64,000 nt of DNA, taken from the NCBI RefSeq assembly GCF_017591435.1, contig NC_059278.1:19081989-19145988 (forward strand). The letters are read 5' to 3'. A model generated the notes under the pieces. That model saw only the letters and a program-made list of their open reading frames with translations. It did no database searches and was not told the DNA's origin. The translations under genes and the position numbers were made by a program. This stretch comes from Portunus trituberculatus (taxonomy: Eukaryota; Arthropoda; Malacostraca; Decapoda; Portunidae). Within the stretch, counting starts at the first letter, position 1; the number at the start of each line of letters is the position of its first letter. Shown in pieces: positions 41,001 to 53,918 of this stretch.

Positions 41001-43411
41001 TTCCCTCACAGCAAGGAGATACTTGAGTCCCAATAATCCCCCATGGCGGGTCTCCCATCCCTGCCAGCACAGCATTTCCTCCAGCAGACCCAGCACTCCA
41101 TACACCCCATCCTCACTCATCAGGTGCAGTATGCTGCCTGCAACATAAATACACAGATGTGGCTGTTCACATATAGTACAGAAATGCCTCATCAAACAGT
41201 ATAACATGTTTTACTAGTACGAGTCACGATAAATTCTTGAGTAGTCACTGATGAAAAGGATCTAGTTGATATGAGTGGTCAAATAAAGTACAACTGATTG
41301 GTAGAATAAACTTTGTATTTCATGAATCAGGGAAAAGAATAAACCATGAAGCTCAGAGACCCACCAATAGTCTGGGCACACGTCTCTCTCACAGGCGCCA
41401 CCACTTGGTCTGACACAAAGTCACCAAAGCGGTCTAGTGCCAACACACACACCAGCCGTACTGCCATGTCTTCCAACCACGCCTGATGACTGTTCTCCAT
41501 CTGCCAGAATAAGGTCTCATCAACAGTATGACTCATGGCTCAAGATTCAAAAGCACATTGCTCTCTCACAACAATTATTTTCAAAGGCCAAAGAGATGAT
41601 AAGTTGAGTTCTCATAGGTGTTTATCATTTTAATAATGTAGAAATCCATTTAATCTTTCACTAGAACCATAAAAACATCCTTAAAAAAACCTTTGTCAGT
41701 TCAACAAAGGCCTGTTGAAAATAGTGAAGGAGCAACACAGTGTCTCAAAATATGTTAAATATTGGTAACAATTATGGGTATTGCAATGTAACGCATGCTG
41801 CAGCAGTAGATTTAAGGCACTAATTAGCTGAGATGCATGACTGTTATGTAGCTCCAAGTTCTCTCAGTGCTGGCATTTTTCCATGCATTCATTTTTTATC
41901 CTGGACGTGGCCTCATAACCCACCTGCTGTCTGGTGTGGTACTTGGCCCTTCCCGCCCCTCGGCCCTGCACTCTGATGATGTGCCGCAGTGCCGTGGCAA
42001 CACCATGCCGAGTCTCCCATGACATGCTGAACAGGTCGGCTGCCAGGTTGTTGCAAAAACTTTCCAGAGGCCACTCACATCCCTGTGAGGAAACAGAAAA
42101 TTGTCATTCTTCCTACTTCACTACAACTGCTGCTGCTCTCTATAAGAAAGGTGTAGACTTGTTTCCTGACTCTACAAGATGATAGTGCAATAAAAAAATA
42201 AGGTGACCTCCAATTTTAAATAAGCACAGTAATAGTCACTTTAAAGTCATCTCATTACTTGGGAATTTAAATTGATTTATTTTAAAGGATTGGTCCCATT
42301 TCAATAGCCTGCATACTGAGTGCAACAAAAAGCAGGGATGTTAAATAAACACATGGAAATTCAAAGTAAATAGTCCATTAAAAGTTATTTCATCATTAGA
42401 AACCTTAGAATATTTTTGTGGTTTCTCTCTAACACAAATGTCAACGAGTTACCCCTTCAGGCAGCGCTGAGGAGCCCTCGTCCACCACCATGCGGTCCTC
42501 GTCGTCACTGCCCCCGGCCACCATAGTGTCCTCCACACACAGCCTCTTGGGTTCTGGTTCATCTTCCCCAACCTGCAGGACATGACATCAGCGTGCTTAA
42601 TCCATCAACATGAAACTTATTTTACTTTCCTAAATAACTTCTCACATCACCACCATCACTATCACAGCAACATACATATAACACTTGCTGCAACATCTAC
42701 TAGAAGACGACACCCATTCCAGCAGTCCAACTCACCCACATCATACAGCCAACTCTGCAGCCTCCCATTAACATGCCTTACATCCTTACATCCTTTCCCC
42801 TCACTGTCAGTCCACCACGCTCTCTAAGACACTCACACACTCAGACACGTCAACAGACTTCTGCCGAGCCATCAGCTTTGCCTTCCTGCGTGCTCGATTC
42901 AGCTCCCGTGAACTGAGCATCAGCCGTGCAGACTTGATCTCCTTCCTCACTATGCTCAGAACAGAGTCCTTTGAAAAAACAGGTACAATTGGAATCAAAC
43001 AAGCAACTAGTTATAGCTAAAATATCAATTATCATAGTAATTACAAGTGTTGAGTTATCTGTGATCATACCTTCAAATAGACAAAAATTAAACGGACAGA
43101 GACACAAGTGTTAAAGCATCATACCTTGCCCTGACCAGCAGCCAGACCCACGCCATCCTGCTCCACACCTGATGCCAGATCATCCGGGGACACAATGCCA
43201 CGCACATCCACACCCACAGCCTCAGCCACATCCAGACCAAGTCGTTGGTTCACCAGGCGCTGCTGCTGGGCCAGGCGTGCGCTGGGGTCTATGGCTGTTA
43301 GGTGTGAGACAACAAATCATTACCATTCTAGAGAGGCAACAGAAATTATTTCATCTTTGTTGTGTGTGTGTGGACACATTTGCTCTTACTTCATAAACTC
43401 CAATTCCTTAA

Positions 43412-43493
<82 letters not shown>

Positions 43494-45697
43494 CACTGTT
43501 TGATCTGCTGCAGTCTCTGACGAGACAGCCAGACGTTACCCTACAGAACGAGCTCAGAGCTCATTATTTCCGATCTTCGGATAGGCCTGAGACCAGGCAC
43601 ACACCACACACCGGGACAACAAGGTCACAACTCCTCGCTTTACATCCCGTACCTACTCACTGCTAGGTGAACAGGGGCTACACGTGAAAGGAGACACACC
43701 CAAATATCTCCACCCGGCCCAGAAATCGAACCCCGGTCCTCTGGCTTGTGAAGCCAGCGCTCTAATCACTGAGCTACCGGGCGTGTGTGTGTGTGTGTGT
43801 GTGAGCATTACTGACGTGTGTTTTCATCCTGTGTGGCAGTGAAGAGTCTTTCATCTGCCGCCATAAGCACAGCACCACGCTCCAAAACGCGCTTGATGCT
43901 GAAGGCGTGGAGAGAGAGCCGAGGAGGGTTGACTCGAGTAGTGTCCTCCCCAAACACTCCTGTGAGGAAATGTGGAAGGGAAGGAAATTAACAGACTTTG
44001 GGATGAATGTATAAAGGATTACAATATTAGTACTGACTTCCTAAAAGATTTCCACTTGAGCACACTCAATTCCTCTATCAACTTGACACAACCTTACTGA
44101 CAACTATCCCTCTCCTTCAATGACATTCAACTGCCATCCTCTTGCACAATGAACATCCTCAATCTGGCCTTTACTTACATTATAAACTGAAAACTCCATT
44201 TCTGATTTCTAGCTTAAACAATTTCTATGAAGTTAGACATTCTGAGTCACCTCTAGAAGTTTTTCTTGACCTTCCTCAAATACAAATATCTTCATACTAG
44301 TTTCTAAATACATAGGTATGGACATACCTGAGGAAGGTGCAGGTGAAGGATCCCATGCTGGAACATTACTGACAATTGCCTCTACCGCAAGTCCTGCTGC
44401 TATCCTCACGTCCCACGATTTGGATGTCAGAAGGCTATGAACACGGCCAAGCAGGGAAGACAACTCCTGTGGGTGTAGACGCACCACCTCCCCGAGCTGT
44501 TGTGCCGCCGCCCCGCGCGTGACCCCTGAGCCTCCATTTTCCAACAAGACAAAGAGCCGATCAAGTCTGGAAGGACAGACAATGGGTATTGCTATGCAGG
44601 ATGCTATTGTTCAGCATGTGGTTATCCTTGTTGGTCTCTCCTTCTCTCTCTTGGTCATGTACAGTGAGCCAGTGTGCGGATATGCTAGACTTCCAGGTCC
44701 CCACACTCTGCAGAGAGAGGTGGCTGGCAGCTGTGACAGTCAGTGGTGTGTGTGATCAAAGTATACTGCCCTTAAACTCAGCTTTGTGCCTGTAATGTCC
44801 TTCAAGCGATGAGATAACTATCCTAGCTGTTACCTAGTGAGAGAATGTGGTGTGATTCTTCATCTGATGAAAAATTATGTAAATAACAACAAAAGATAAG
44901 ATAAGAGTGTCCTGCAAAAAACTTTGTTAGATTAGGACCAGATAAACAAGAAATACAAATATCAAATAAAAGAAAACCACTTTTTATTGCAACAAAAGAC
45001 AAAATAAAACAAAACATGCACTGTCAAAGACAAGTCCTACAGACAGTGTCATGCCAGATGCTAACAGTGCTGGCTATGAAATATAAACTAGTCACGGCCA
45101 CACCTAGAGACCAGGAGTTGCAAAGAAAGGATGTCGGAAATAAGATTAGACTAGCATGTATTATCACCACCTCACATACCTTATTTTAACCACTTACACT
45201 TAATACTGAAACAGCTGCTGTCTAGACGAAACTGATATTAGAGTTAATGATTATACTAAGGAGCCTCCAGCATGCTTCTGTATTTCCCTTCCCATGGCCT
45301 GAACTTTTTTTGACACTTATCCTCCAATTTTTTATAATCCTGGCACTTCAATGGACTTTCATTTATCTATTTCTATTTCTTTTTTGGTGATCTAGGTTAT
45401 TATCTCTCATATGGAAAAAAAAATAATAATAAATAAATACATGAATAAAGAGAACTGTCATATGGGAAAGGGGAGGAGGAATGAAGATAGGGGAGGGTGA
45501 AAAGGGGTTGATATAGTGAGGGGGGAGATGTTACTAGGAGAAATATCTTCAGTGAAAGGGAAAAATGCCCAAGGGGAATGAAGGGGAGGGGAGGGTGACG
45601 GCCAGAGCGCGCCGTGCAACTCTCACTGGTAGCAATGTCTGGCCAAGAAATGTCAAGATAGAATAATTGAAATGTTTTGTGTTTACCTGGTGGACAT
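30255..45697 (-). CDS. BTAF1: BTAF1/Mot1, TBP-associated Swi2/Snf2 ATPase, complete
   Basis: Nuclear ATPase that removes TBP from DNA and redistributes it among promoters. Thirty-four exons join in phase to 2057 residues (human about 1849). In transcription order: 45697-45687, 44566-44328, 43959-43816, 43294-43125, 42968-42837, 42572-42453, 42082-41924, 41500-41365, 41137-40952, 40688-40472, 40270-39577, 39107-38961, 38815-38665, 38489-38228, 37834-37735, 37614-37466, 37236-37119, 37022-36891, 36717-36655, 36532-36410, 36282-35857, 35667-35400, 35029-34794, 34475-34338, 33936-33779, 33392-33251, 33083-32775, 32459-32301, 32188-32040, 31903-31766, 31501-31339, 31229-31093, 30826-30745, 30470-30255. 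The N-terminal HEAT region opens MSTRLDRLFVLLENGG; the start ATG lies in an 11-nt coding exon. Helicase motifs: DMGLGKT (1482-1488), DEGH (1596-1599), LSGTP (1623-1627), GGLGLNLTGAD (about 1902-1912), HRIGQKR (1934-1940), all intact. Extra length lies mainly in low-complexity Ser/Thr/acidic stretches of exons 11 and 21. Introns carry a SINE, LINE relics and a family 2 repeat. Confidence 0.96.
30521..30582. repeat. (GA)n array in the last BTAF1 intron
   Basis: About 31 GA units, so a long CT tract in the transcript, 50 nt upstream (minus strand) of the final exon acceptor at 30471-30472. Confidence 0.95.
36825..36882. repeat. (CA)n array next to a BTAF1 splice donor
   Basis: About 29 CA units on the plus strand, so (TG)n in the transcript. 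It starts 8 nt after the donor of exon 18 (exon end 36891). Confidence 0.95.
37885..38101. repeat. CTG/CTA trinucleotide runs in a BTAF1 intron
   Basis: CTG units around 37900-37930, CTA units at about 37957-37978 and about 14 CTA units at 38058-38100. Two ~50-bp segments either side (GAAAACATG... and ...TTTTGAGAAAACATG) suggest a local duplication. Confidence 0.85.
40772..40860 (-). mobile_element. LINE relic (second family) in BTAF1 intron 9
   Basis: Short 3' fragment with GGGGCACTGGCCTAGAGCAA, an A-rich run and ATTGAGGTGCCAGTCACTAC. It matches in reverse the element ends at 28415-28490 and, more loosely, 57960-58110. No coding capacity. Confidence 0.55.
41543..41754 (-). repeat. Inverted-repeat family 2 copy in BTAF1 intron 7
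   Basis: Starts with GATTCAAAAGCACATTGCTC and ends with CAGTGTCTCAAAATATG. These correspond in reverse to the ends of the copies at 57740 and 60283. Interior blocks TCAAAGGCCAAAGAGATGA and CTAGAACCATAAAAACATCC are shared. No coding capacity. Confidence 0.6.
43411..43490. repeat. (TG)n array at the tail of SINE copy 3
   Basis: About 39 TG units, which read as the CA tail of the minus-strand SINE that begins at 43783. Confidence 0.95.
43491..43783 (-). mobile_element. tRNA-derived SINE, copy 3, in BTAF1 intron 3
   Basis: The head is nearly a complete tRNA-Val: acceptor-like CGCCCGG, A box TAGCTCAGTGATTAGAGCG, anticodon stem CTGGC/GCCAG around loop TTCACAA (anticodon CAC), and B box GGTTCGATTTC. 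The body has GTTCACCTAGCAGTGAGTAG and CCTATCCGAAGATCGG as in the other copies. TG arrays touch both ends (43411-43490 and 43784-43802). It lacks CCA and has a long unrelated body, so it is a SINE and not a tRNA gene. Confidence 0.85.
44040..44290 (+). mobile_element. LINE relic (second family) in BTAF1 intron 2
   Basis: Nucleotide phrases AAACTGAAAACTCCATTTCT and CTATGAAGTTAGACATTCTG parallel the NWKLHISSLAK...KLG region of the relic at 28165. Frames are broken. The upstream limit is uncertain. Confidence 0.4.
45250..45410 (+). mobile_element. LINE relic (second family) in BTAF1 intron 1
   Basis: Contains CTTCTGTATTTCCCTTCC (encoding an ASVFP-like phrase), GACACTTATCC and TGGCACTTCAATGGACTTTC. 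This is the order expected for the last ORF2 codons plus 3' UTR of the family seen at 28415 and 53800. Degenerate. Confidence 0.5.
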
Positions 45698-46330
45698 CTC
45701 GGTGGGCGGCTCTCATGGGTGTGTGTGGGTGTGAGAGGCTGACTAGATGACTCTCAACTCTCACTGCACTCCTCAAAACACGATACTGCATTTCCTAGCA
45801 TGTGCCCAGTAGTCTTCCCTTCCTCCCCGCAGCCCGCCACCTTCCCTCACTCCTCACTCCTCCCCGTCACTCACAGCACACAGGGCGGCATTTAAATACT
45901 CCCACTGATGAGCCATTTAATAAGCTTTCTATCACTTCGTTCATAATATTCCATTGGGGTCAAACCACGGCCATATTTTGCTGTGTTTCCTTTCCCAACA
46001 CTTGTACTGGGGGTGTCTGTGTTTCCTGCGACACCTGTAGTGATTACAACCATACGCTAGGAGTGATTTAAATCCCTCCTGGCCCTTAAAACCCTTCAAG
46101 TAAGGTGGATGTTTAAGCTTTATTACGCCACCCCCGCTCTCCGCCATGGTCGTATTTATACTGAGGGACGTCTCGAGCCATTCCTGCCTTTTTTGCACTC
46201 TCCCATGAAGCTGATTGGCTCATTCCTCCTCCTCACTCCTCACTCTCAGCGCTGTCCCTCATTCCTCACTTCTCATTGGGCGACACCACCTCCGCTACCA
46301 AACCAGAGCTTCTCATTGGTCTTTTAGCTT
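45698..46330 (-). promoter_or_regulatory. BTAF1 upstream region with three CCAAT boxes
   Basis: Upstream of the BTAF1 ATG. CCAAT occurs on the minus strand at 46214-46218, 46275-46279 and 46315-46319 (ATTGG on plus), in C/T-rich DNA lacking a TATA box. The boxes lie 520-620 bp from the ATG, so either the 5' UTR is long or they serve a divergent transcript. Promoter status is inferred. Confidence 0.3.
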
Positions 46331-49189
46331 CGTTCTGCCATCTTGACTTGCTTTGCCGCCAAACTTGAATACCCATAAGTGACCAGCGAGTCTTTATGGT
46401 GCATTATAGTGTGTCTTATGGTTAAGTGAGTTCTGAATCGGGTAGGCAGAGCATATGTCACCCATCTGATCATCCTTCCTTAGGGTTACTGAGTCATTAT
46501 GGGACTTTAAAAGATCAGACAAATGGAATTAAGTGATTTCTTTAATGTAGGAACTGTTACATGTAGGTCTGATGACTTTTCACACCTCCCTTTAGTCTCT
46601 TATGTTTTTATAATACGACTGGAAGATAATCTGTCGAAACTCAAGTATCACAGTAGCCCTTTACCTTCTTTCATTTGGTTCCTTACCTTTCCTTACCTGG
46701 ATTTCTTGCATTCCCTAACCACTGACCCAGAAAGACTGAGAAGGCTCCATAGAAATGTCACACATTACTGATACAACATCCCAGAAATAGATAAGAATAA
46801 AAGATAGCACGAGAGAGAGAGAGAGAGAGAGTCACTAATTTTTGCAAGGGAGCCACTTCGGTTAAACACATTCATTGAGAGAGCTGCAGTCTCAAATATC
46901 TGTTGCCTATTTTCAAATGAAATACGTCCAGTCTCCCCCGAAAGCTTGAACTCAACTAATTCAGCGAGACCACTGACTAGACGTGTCTCTCATCAGTTTC
47001 CTGTAGTGGACACGTACAATTTCTGTACAACTAGGGTAGGAATGTTAGAATGTTATTTCTTCCATCTCACCTCATGAAAATATGTATCTTACTTGAAAAA
47101 TTATCATTTTTGTATTTATTTTTGCATTTTTTATTTATTTACTTAATTAGTTATTTTTCAAGAGCCGCAAATTGAGTCATAGCGAGTCACGTGCAATGAA
47201 TATCACTGCCTTATCCAGTCATAAGTACAAGAAGCACAACCTGATGAAGAAATGCTGGAAGGTTGGCTATTCAGATGTACTCATGCAGTAAAGCTGAACT
47301 AAAAACGGACTAACAAGAACCACAATTTGATGGACACATTGGAAGATTGGCTGATCCAGATGTAGTGAAGCATAACTAAAAGAGAACAAACTAACATAAT
47401 TCAGAAAGCAAATCAATCATGAAATTTTCCATATTATATTTAAAAGACTAATGAATAACACTATGTGAATCTGAGAATCCAACTGTAAGTGAACCATTAT
47501 GCTTCATTTTCTCACCTTCTGGATGCTTTAACTGTATGGTAGCTTACATCAGCTGGTCTGTTGGCATCCTTCTTTGTCATGTATTAGAGATATTTCAGAA
47601 TAAGCCAAGTTGCTTCATTAACATCTTTATTTGATAATAGATTTTAGTAAATTTCAACAAAAGACTTTTATTCATACATGAAATAAGCATACATAACATT
47701 TTGCACAGATAAATAGAGAGGAATAACACACTGAGGTAACTCTAGAGTGAGAAACACTGGGAGTATATTCCTCACCACTTCTTGGACAATAATAATCATA
47801 TCTTGCCTCTGTTCCTGCTGTAGATGGATACTCACTGGTTTGACATTTATCATGGGATGTTATATTTCAAACTGGAAAGTTACATTGTAAAGTGAGGCAG
47901 ATATTATAAAACTATGTATTTCAAACAATCTAGCTATTAGTGTAAGGAAGTGAATGATGAAGAGGTGCATGCATCCATTTCACATCCATGGGAACTGAGT
48001 TTAAATTTCAGGCTATAAGGATACACTTTGGATTTTGTCTCCTTTGATTTCACACCCCTTCATCAAATCTGGTAAGGCAATGTGGAATGATATTGGCCAA
48101 CACCCCTTAACCATTGAGGAAGCATTGTCCTGGCAGTATATGAGAGATAGGTGTGCTGTTGAAACCTTCAGAGCTCTATCAAGAAGCTTTTAGAGAAAGA
48201 ACTGAGGGAATGCTGAGAATGATCAAGATGACAAGATCCCACAGAGAGCAAAACAAGAATACTGGGGAAGATCCTGTCAACACCTCACAGTTTTAGAGAC
48301 AAACACCACATAATCCAATACAGTAGCAAGATAATGTGCCAGTGCTTTTTTATCTCTCATGACTGGTTAAGGAAAATACTATAAGTTGATGTTCATACCT
48401 TAGAAGAAATGTCATGATCGAATACAAGACCAAAGACTGAATTTATAAAAAGAACTACGTACTATTAGAGTGTTGACTTGTTTGTCTCTACTTCCATGTG
48501 GTGTTCAACAGAGCTTCTACTACAGCTTGCATGGATAGTGCTAAAGGATATCACATCAGCAATGCATTTACTTCACATACTGGACTTCACTTTCCTGTAA
48601 AATGTAATACGTACTAGATATCTAATCTTGATTCCCAACCTGACAGCATGGAAGATGTGATGATAAGGCATGTATAGGAAGTGGAGAGCAGGTTTGAAAC
48701 TCAGAGGTACAAGAGTAAATTGTGAGCAAAACAAGGGTGATAATAAGTAAAGATGCCATTACAAACATGCATGTCTGCGCCAGCACAGACAAAGGCTACC
48801 TACCTGTGCCCAGAATATAACAGGAAGCCTAAAGACACATACAGGTCCCAATTCTAAAAAAAAAAAAATGTACAGCATGAAGGATCAGCAAGTAGTATTT
48901 GATCACATCCAACAAACAAGGTATAATGATATAACAATTCCATCCAACTGTATTCAGTGACTGGGTGCACAGAAGGTAGAGATAGTGGTGGAATGGTGGA
49001 GTAAGCAGTCTTTGTACTGGTGATATGAATGTAAAGGAAAGCAAACAGAAGTCTAAAGTGACATTAGGGAGGGTTGAGTCATTGATGGATTGTTTTCCTT
49101 GGGATGCTACAGGTATGATTTGTGAAGGAAAATAAAGCTGAAGTTGGTGACAGGATTGAGTGAGTGAAAAAGTTTAGATAGCTGATTTT
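46331..49189. other. Gene-poor intergenic DNA
   Basis: AT-rich unique sequence with a short (GA)n run at about 46812-46831. Open frames are short and overlap without homology I recognise. No RNA gene was seen. Confidence 0.5.
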
Positions 49190-49490
49190 CCTTCTAATTG
49201 TCAGAAAGCTTCCCCTGCACTGCATGAGAGGCAGACCGCATTGGTGTGCTCATATGAAGAAAGTGGTGAGAATAACTGGATGGAGAGTGCTTCATATCTT
49301 GAGGTGGGATCAAGATACAATGCCAAAAGGCAGACCTAAGAAGATGTGGGATGAGATCCTAAGGAAGGACCTAGAGACTAGAGGACTTGACATACAAATT
49401 GCACATAACCATGCAGCTTGAGGAGCTGCTGTCTGTCAGATGACATTGGCTCACTCCTGGAAACATGGAACCTGCCCTTCAGAATAGTGA
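49190..49490 (+). pseudogene. LINE ORF2 C-terminal relic
   Basis: An open stretch at 49224-49421 contains KGRPKKMWDEILRKDLETRG. After a stop it continues with GAAVCQMTLAHSWKHGT. This matches the common tail of LINE ORF2 proteins, a GRPKKRW-type motif followed by a WR.AV..PT.AH..KRGT-like end. Upstream codons (about 49070-49190) are too decayed to place. The relic appears to belong to a family different from the elements at 26065 and 28165. Confidence 0.55.
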
Positions 49491-50591
49491 TGGAGAATAT
49501 TAGTTTAGGTAACATTCATAAAAATTAAAACATTCTGTCAGATCTATACAATTTAGAAATTATGTTTCTTTATCTTAAAGTAATTTTGTGATTTCAGATT
49601 TTAAAGATTGGAGAGGCAATGTTCTGCAGTGATAAGAGCAGCAGCTTGGCTTAACAATGAAATACATGCAATGCTTATGAATACATACCCAATTATTCAT
49701 ACATTAAAACTTGTAAATAATACACAAATGTTTGGTAATATTTGCAGTTCAAGGGAAGCAGACCTATTGCCAGAGGAGGAAGTGTGGGAGGCAAGCACCA
49801 CTTGAGCTAATACTGTTGTGGCTGCCCAGTGCATGGGGCTGCCTGCCTCATGCTACCTGAGTGGCCAGTCATCATTGCTGAGTGAAGCCTCATGCTCCGT
49901 GAGATACACATCAGTCACGAAGGAAAATATCTTATCAAAGAATTGGAACGGAAATGTGGAATATGATGAACAATCTTTACAAAAAAAAACAATAGAATAA
50001 AAACAAAATTAAATTAAATTTATATAACTACTTTCAAATAAATATGTAATCACTAGGGCATCACATGATGGTAAAATCAAACACTACAATAGTGCACAAA
50101 AATTCTTTTGTGTCTCTCCCTCACTTTGCATTTTTGGCATCACAACAGGCATAGAAAGAACTAGTAATACTAATAACAATACAATAATATCTTATAAATA
50201 ACAAAAATACAGGACAGAGAGCACATGAAGCGAACCTTAATCAAAGAACAAGTATCAGTTGAGGAGAGAATAAATGTCTTTAAGAAATCAACAATCAGAG
50301 GTTCAAATTATATAAAATCTTGACTAGCAAGATGAAACTTCACCATGCAATTTATCATTTCTGAGGAATAACAGACACACAGTCAAACTTTGTCTTAGAC
50401 AGTGCCAGGAGAACAGAGTAAGCTGTTACGTGCTGTTGTGCCTACAGAGGGATCCTACATGTGTTTGTGGGAAGAAGGGTAGAAAGATTAAGGGATTGCA
50501 CAACTTTAAGCTTATGCCAGACTTGCTCCTCATTAAATTTGTACAGAAATCAACAAAATTCCTTTGCCAAAACTTGATCCAGGCCAGTGGC
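49491..50591. other. Intergenic DNA downstream of the Gly/His-rich gene
   Basis: AT-rich sequence with no recognised gene. It may include the 3' UTR of the minus-strand gene ending at 50798. I found no minus-strand AATAAA between the stop and about 50000, so the transcript end is unplaced. Confidence 0.4.
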
Positions 50592-50700
50592 ACCCAGCAC
50601 TTGTGACAGCATGGTGGCACCCAGCACCCAGTGACAGCACAGTGGTACCCAGCACCAGTGACAGCACAGTGACATCCAGCACATGTGACAGCACAGTGCC
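50592..50700. repeat. 27-bp minisatellite, four units
   Basis: Four tandem copies of an ACCCAGCAC...GTGACAGCACAGTGG-type unit of 27-28 bp, differing by a few substitutions. It lies 98 bp past the stop of the Gly/His-rich gene, probably in its 3' UTR. Confidence 0.85.
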
Positions 50701-50797
50701 ACCACACACGCCACAGCAGTGCTTGTCTCAAGACTTGCCTTCAGCTCAGCTGGATGCTGGGGCCACATGAGGCTGGGGGTGTGTAGTCAGCTGCTTC

Positions 50798-52425
50798 CTA
50801 TGAGGCATAAGATGATGTTTCATGATGACCTGCATTGTGGGGAACCACAGGGATAGAACCACCATGACCACCATGGCCTCCTCCATGTCCACCATGACCA
50901 CCATGTCCTCCATGTCCTCCGTGTCCACCGTGTCCAATTGGTTCGCTGTAGGAGGATGAGGGGGACGAGTAGGAGGAGGTTTGTGGTGCATCATAAGACC
51001 CAGAGGGTGGTGGTGGTGCCCCATATGAGCTGGAGGGAGGACTGTAGGACGGTGCGTGGTGTGGCACGATGGGCTTTGGTGCTGCAGGGATGAAGTGTCC
51101 TCCTCCTCCTCCTCCTCCTCCTCCCTTACCTCCCTTCCCTTTTCCTCCAAATCCTCCCTTGCCACCAAATCCTCCCTTGCCACTAAATCCTCCCTTACCA
51201 CCAAATCCTCCATGGCTGCCACCAAAGCCCTTGCCCTTGCCACCTCCACCACCACCATGGCCTACAGCAACCCCACCATGACCACCACCGTGACCACTGC
51301 CGCCGTGACCCTTGCCATCAGACCCTTGGCTAGAGTAGGAGTCTCCAGAGGCATATTGGCCCTGTCCATAAGGTGCTGGAACCTCATAGTAAATGTAGTC
51401 TGGGCTGTCATCTCCACCCTTCCCTCCTTTGCCTCCCTTGCCTCCTTTACCTCCCTTGCCATCACTGCCGTAATCCTGGGTGACTGTGGGATTGAGGAGA
51501 CAAGTTAGTGGTTTGTCTTTGCTTGCTGTTGTTGTGGTAAATGACAGAGACTGAGAGGAGAAGGAAAGGAAAAAACGAAGTAGAAGAATTAAAGAGGGAA
51601 ATAATCGTAGAGACAATCTCTTTGTATTCATCTATATTCATCTCTTTCTAGACTAGTTATAACCAGTCATTTCTTCATTACTTTCCTCAGATCATTACAG
51701 AATCCTTCAAAGGTAAGAAAATTTACTCACAGAAGTCCTTGATCGTCTTGGCGGCTTCCTCCTCCCACTTGCGAACTTGATCCTTGGCATCCTTCCATCC
51801 CTTTGCTAACTTACTACCAAAGGACTCCTCATAGTCATCATACTCCTCCTCATAAGCAGGCACAGCCACAGCATAGTACTCAGGCTGGCCATAGCCTTGG
51901 TGGCCATGGCCGTGAGCTGGAGCGTAGGAGTGTCCAGCTGGTGCATGATGGATGGGTGCAGCGTAGGAATAAGTTGTCTCATGATGGTCATCTACATTGT
52001 AATCAATGTAGTCACTCACTGTAGGAGAGTATGGAGTGTGAGTTATTATAGTGTGAGCTTAGGTGGTAAGAATTCACTGTTGCATGAGCGAATAAACTAA
52101 AGGCAAAATGTGGCTAGAATATGAAACAATGTGAGGAAAATACCTAAGTTCTCATATTTTGTGTCATTATATGTGTCTAGGTAGAGAGGGTTCACTATTG
52201 CATGAGAAAATAAATCAAAGTCAAAATGAAGTAAAGAAATGAGGGAACTACAAGAAAATATCTAAATCCTTGTACTTCTTCAGTTCCCTCTCTCTTGCTA
52301 AGACTTCACACCTTTTACTACTGGTCAGTCATCAAATAAGGTGTACTAAAGTCACATGACTCTATACTTCCTTTCTCTTAACAAACCAACTCTTTACTTT
52401 CCCTGCAATCACTTTTAGCTTCCTT

Positions 52426-52464
<39 letters not shown>

Positions 52465-53874
52465 TATAAAACTCATCCACTTCTCTCTGAGGTACCCCTT
52501 CACTCTGTTTTGCTTACAAAGAGTGAAAGGGGAGTCCAGAGAGTGGTTGATGAATTTTACAGTGTGTGTGCAAAGAAAGCAAAGAGTAAATGCTGGGAAA
52601 AGTAAGAAGATGGTCACTGAGAGACAGGAAATAGGGGTGAGTGAACTTAGTATAAAGAATCATGCTATTTATGATTTTATTTTTTACTTTTGACCACCTT
52701 ACTGTTCTATTTATTATTTCCTCATCATCTTAGATTCCTTGGCATTGCATCTATATTCATAACATTCTTTTCAGTAGATGAGACACATTCACTTACCAAA
52801 CTTGCTGAGCTTCTTCCCGGCATCTTCAAACATCTTATTGAGCTGCCTGAATGGTCCACCCTTGCCCTTGCCTTTGCCCTTCCCACGCTGGCCACCATCA
52901 CCGTACGGCACTGCCACCGGTACATGGTGTGTCTGGTAGCTGGTGGTGTGGTACGTCAGGCTGTCTGGGTGAGGGTAGCCGCCACCACCACCACCACCAT
53001 AACCACCACCACCATGCCCATGACCAATACCTCCACCACCACCATAACCACCACCACCATGGCCTATGGCAACACCACCACCATGGCCATGACCACCACC
53101 ACCACCTCCGTAGCTTGAAACAATCTGGGATCCACTGTAGCTGTCTTGGCCTGAGAAGTGGTGGGCCGGGGGACCATGAGGAGCCTTTTCTGCCCACACC
53201 ACACCCACCAGAAGGGCCGTCACCACCACCAGTGCCGTGTGCATCTGTGTTGGGGAGAAGAGAATTGAGTCAAGCTTGCAATGTCTTTTGTAAGTTGATT
53301 TGCCATATATATCTTTATAACTCTGAATATTCCTTATACACAAAACTTCATTAGTGTGTGTGTGTGTGTGTGTGTGTATGAGGATTGAAACATGCAAGAA
53401 GAAAATACTAAGACAGGCAAAAATGGAATTAGTTCTACTGCAGTCACATACTAGGACTGGAGCAGGACACTTATAATCCCTAGATACAGAAGAAAGGACA
53501 ACTTGATATATTGTCTACTTGCTTTGTCTTACACACTCACTGAATTATGATCTGAAAAGACATGATGTTTTGTGGTGAGCTAATAAGTCAACAAGTGTTA
53601 TGCTGTGACACCTATACTTATGTCTGTCTAATCAGTCATCAACACCTTTCCATGTCTCTGTCTTAGATATAGATCCATCTCATAGTCCCATCACTATGGT
53701 GTCCTGTGTCTTGTGTTGTGTTGGCTTTAACTCAATCAGGCATTCAGTAAATCACTCTCTTCATCACTAACTGAACACTCCATTGCAACTCTTTCAGGAG
53801 GAAGGTACAAAAATATATACTCCTCATTTATGGATAATTACTCTGATTTTCTTAAGGAACCAGCACCTCAGTAG

Positions 53875-53918
<44 letters not shown>

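Noticed and set aside
43720..43783. tRNA-Val gene
   Set aside because: The tRNA-like head is followed by a long shared body and CA tail, and equivalent sequences occur at 27436 and 16690, so it is a SINE head.
51056..51508. Plus-strand Ser/Thr/Pro open frames opposite the Gly-rich exon
   Set aside because: Antisense shadows of the GGK/GGH repeats; the minus strand has signal peptide, phase-matched introns and a stop.
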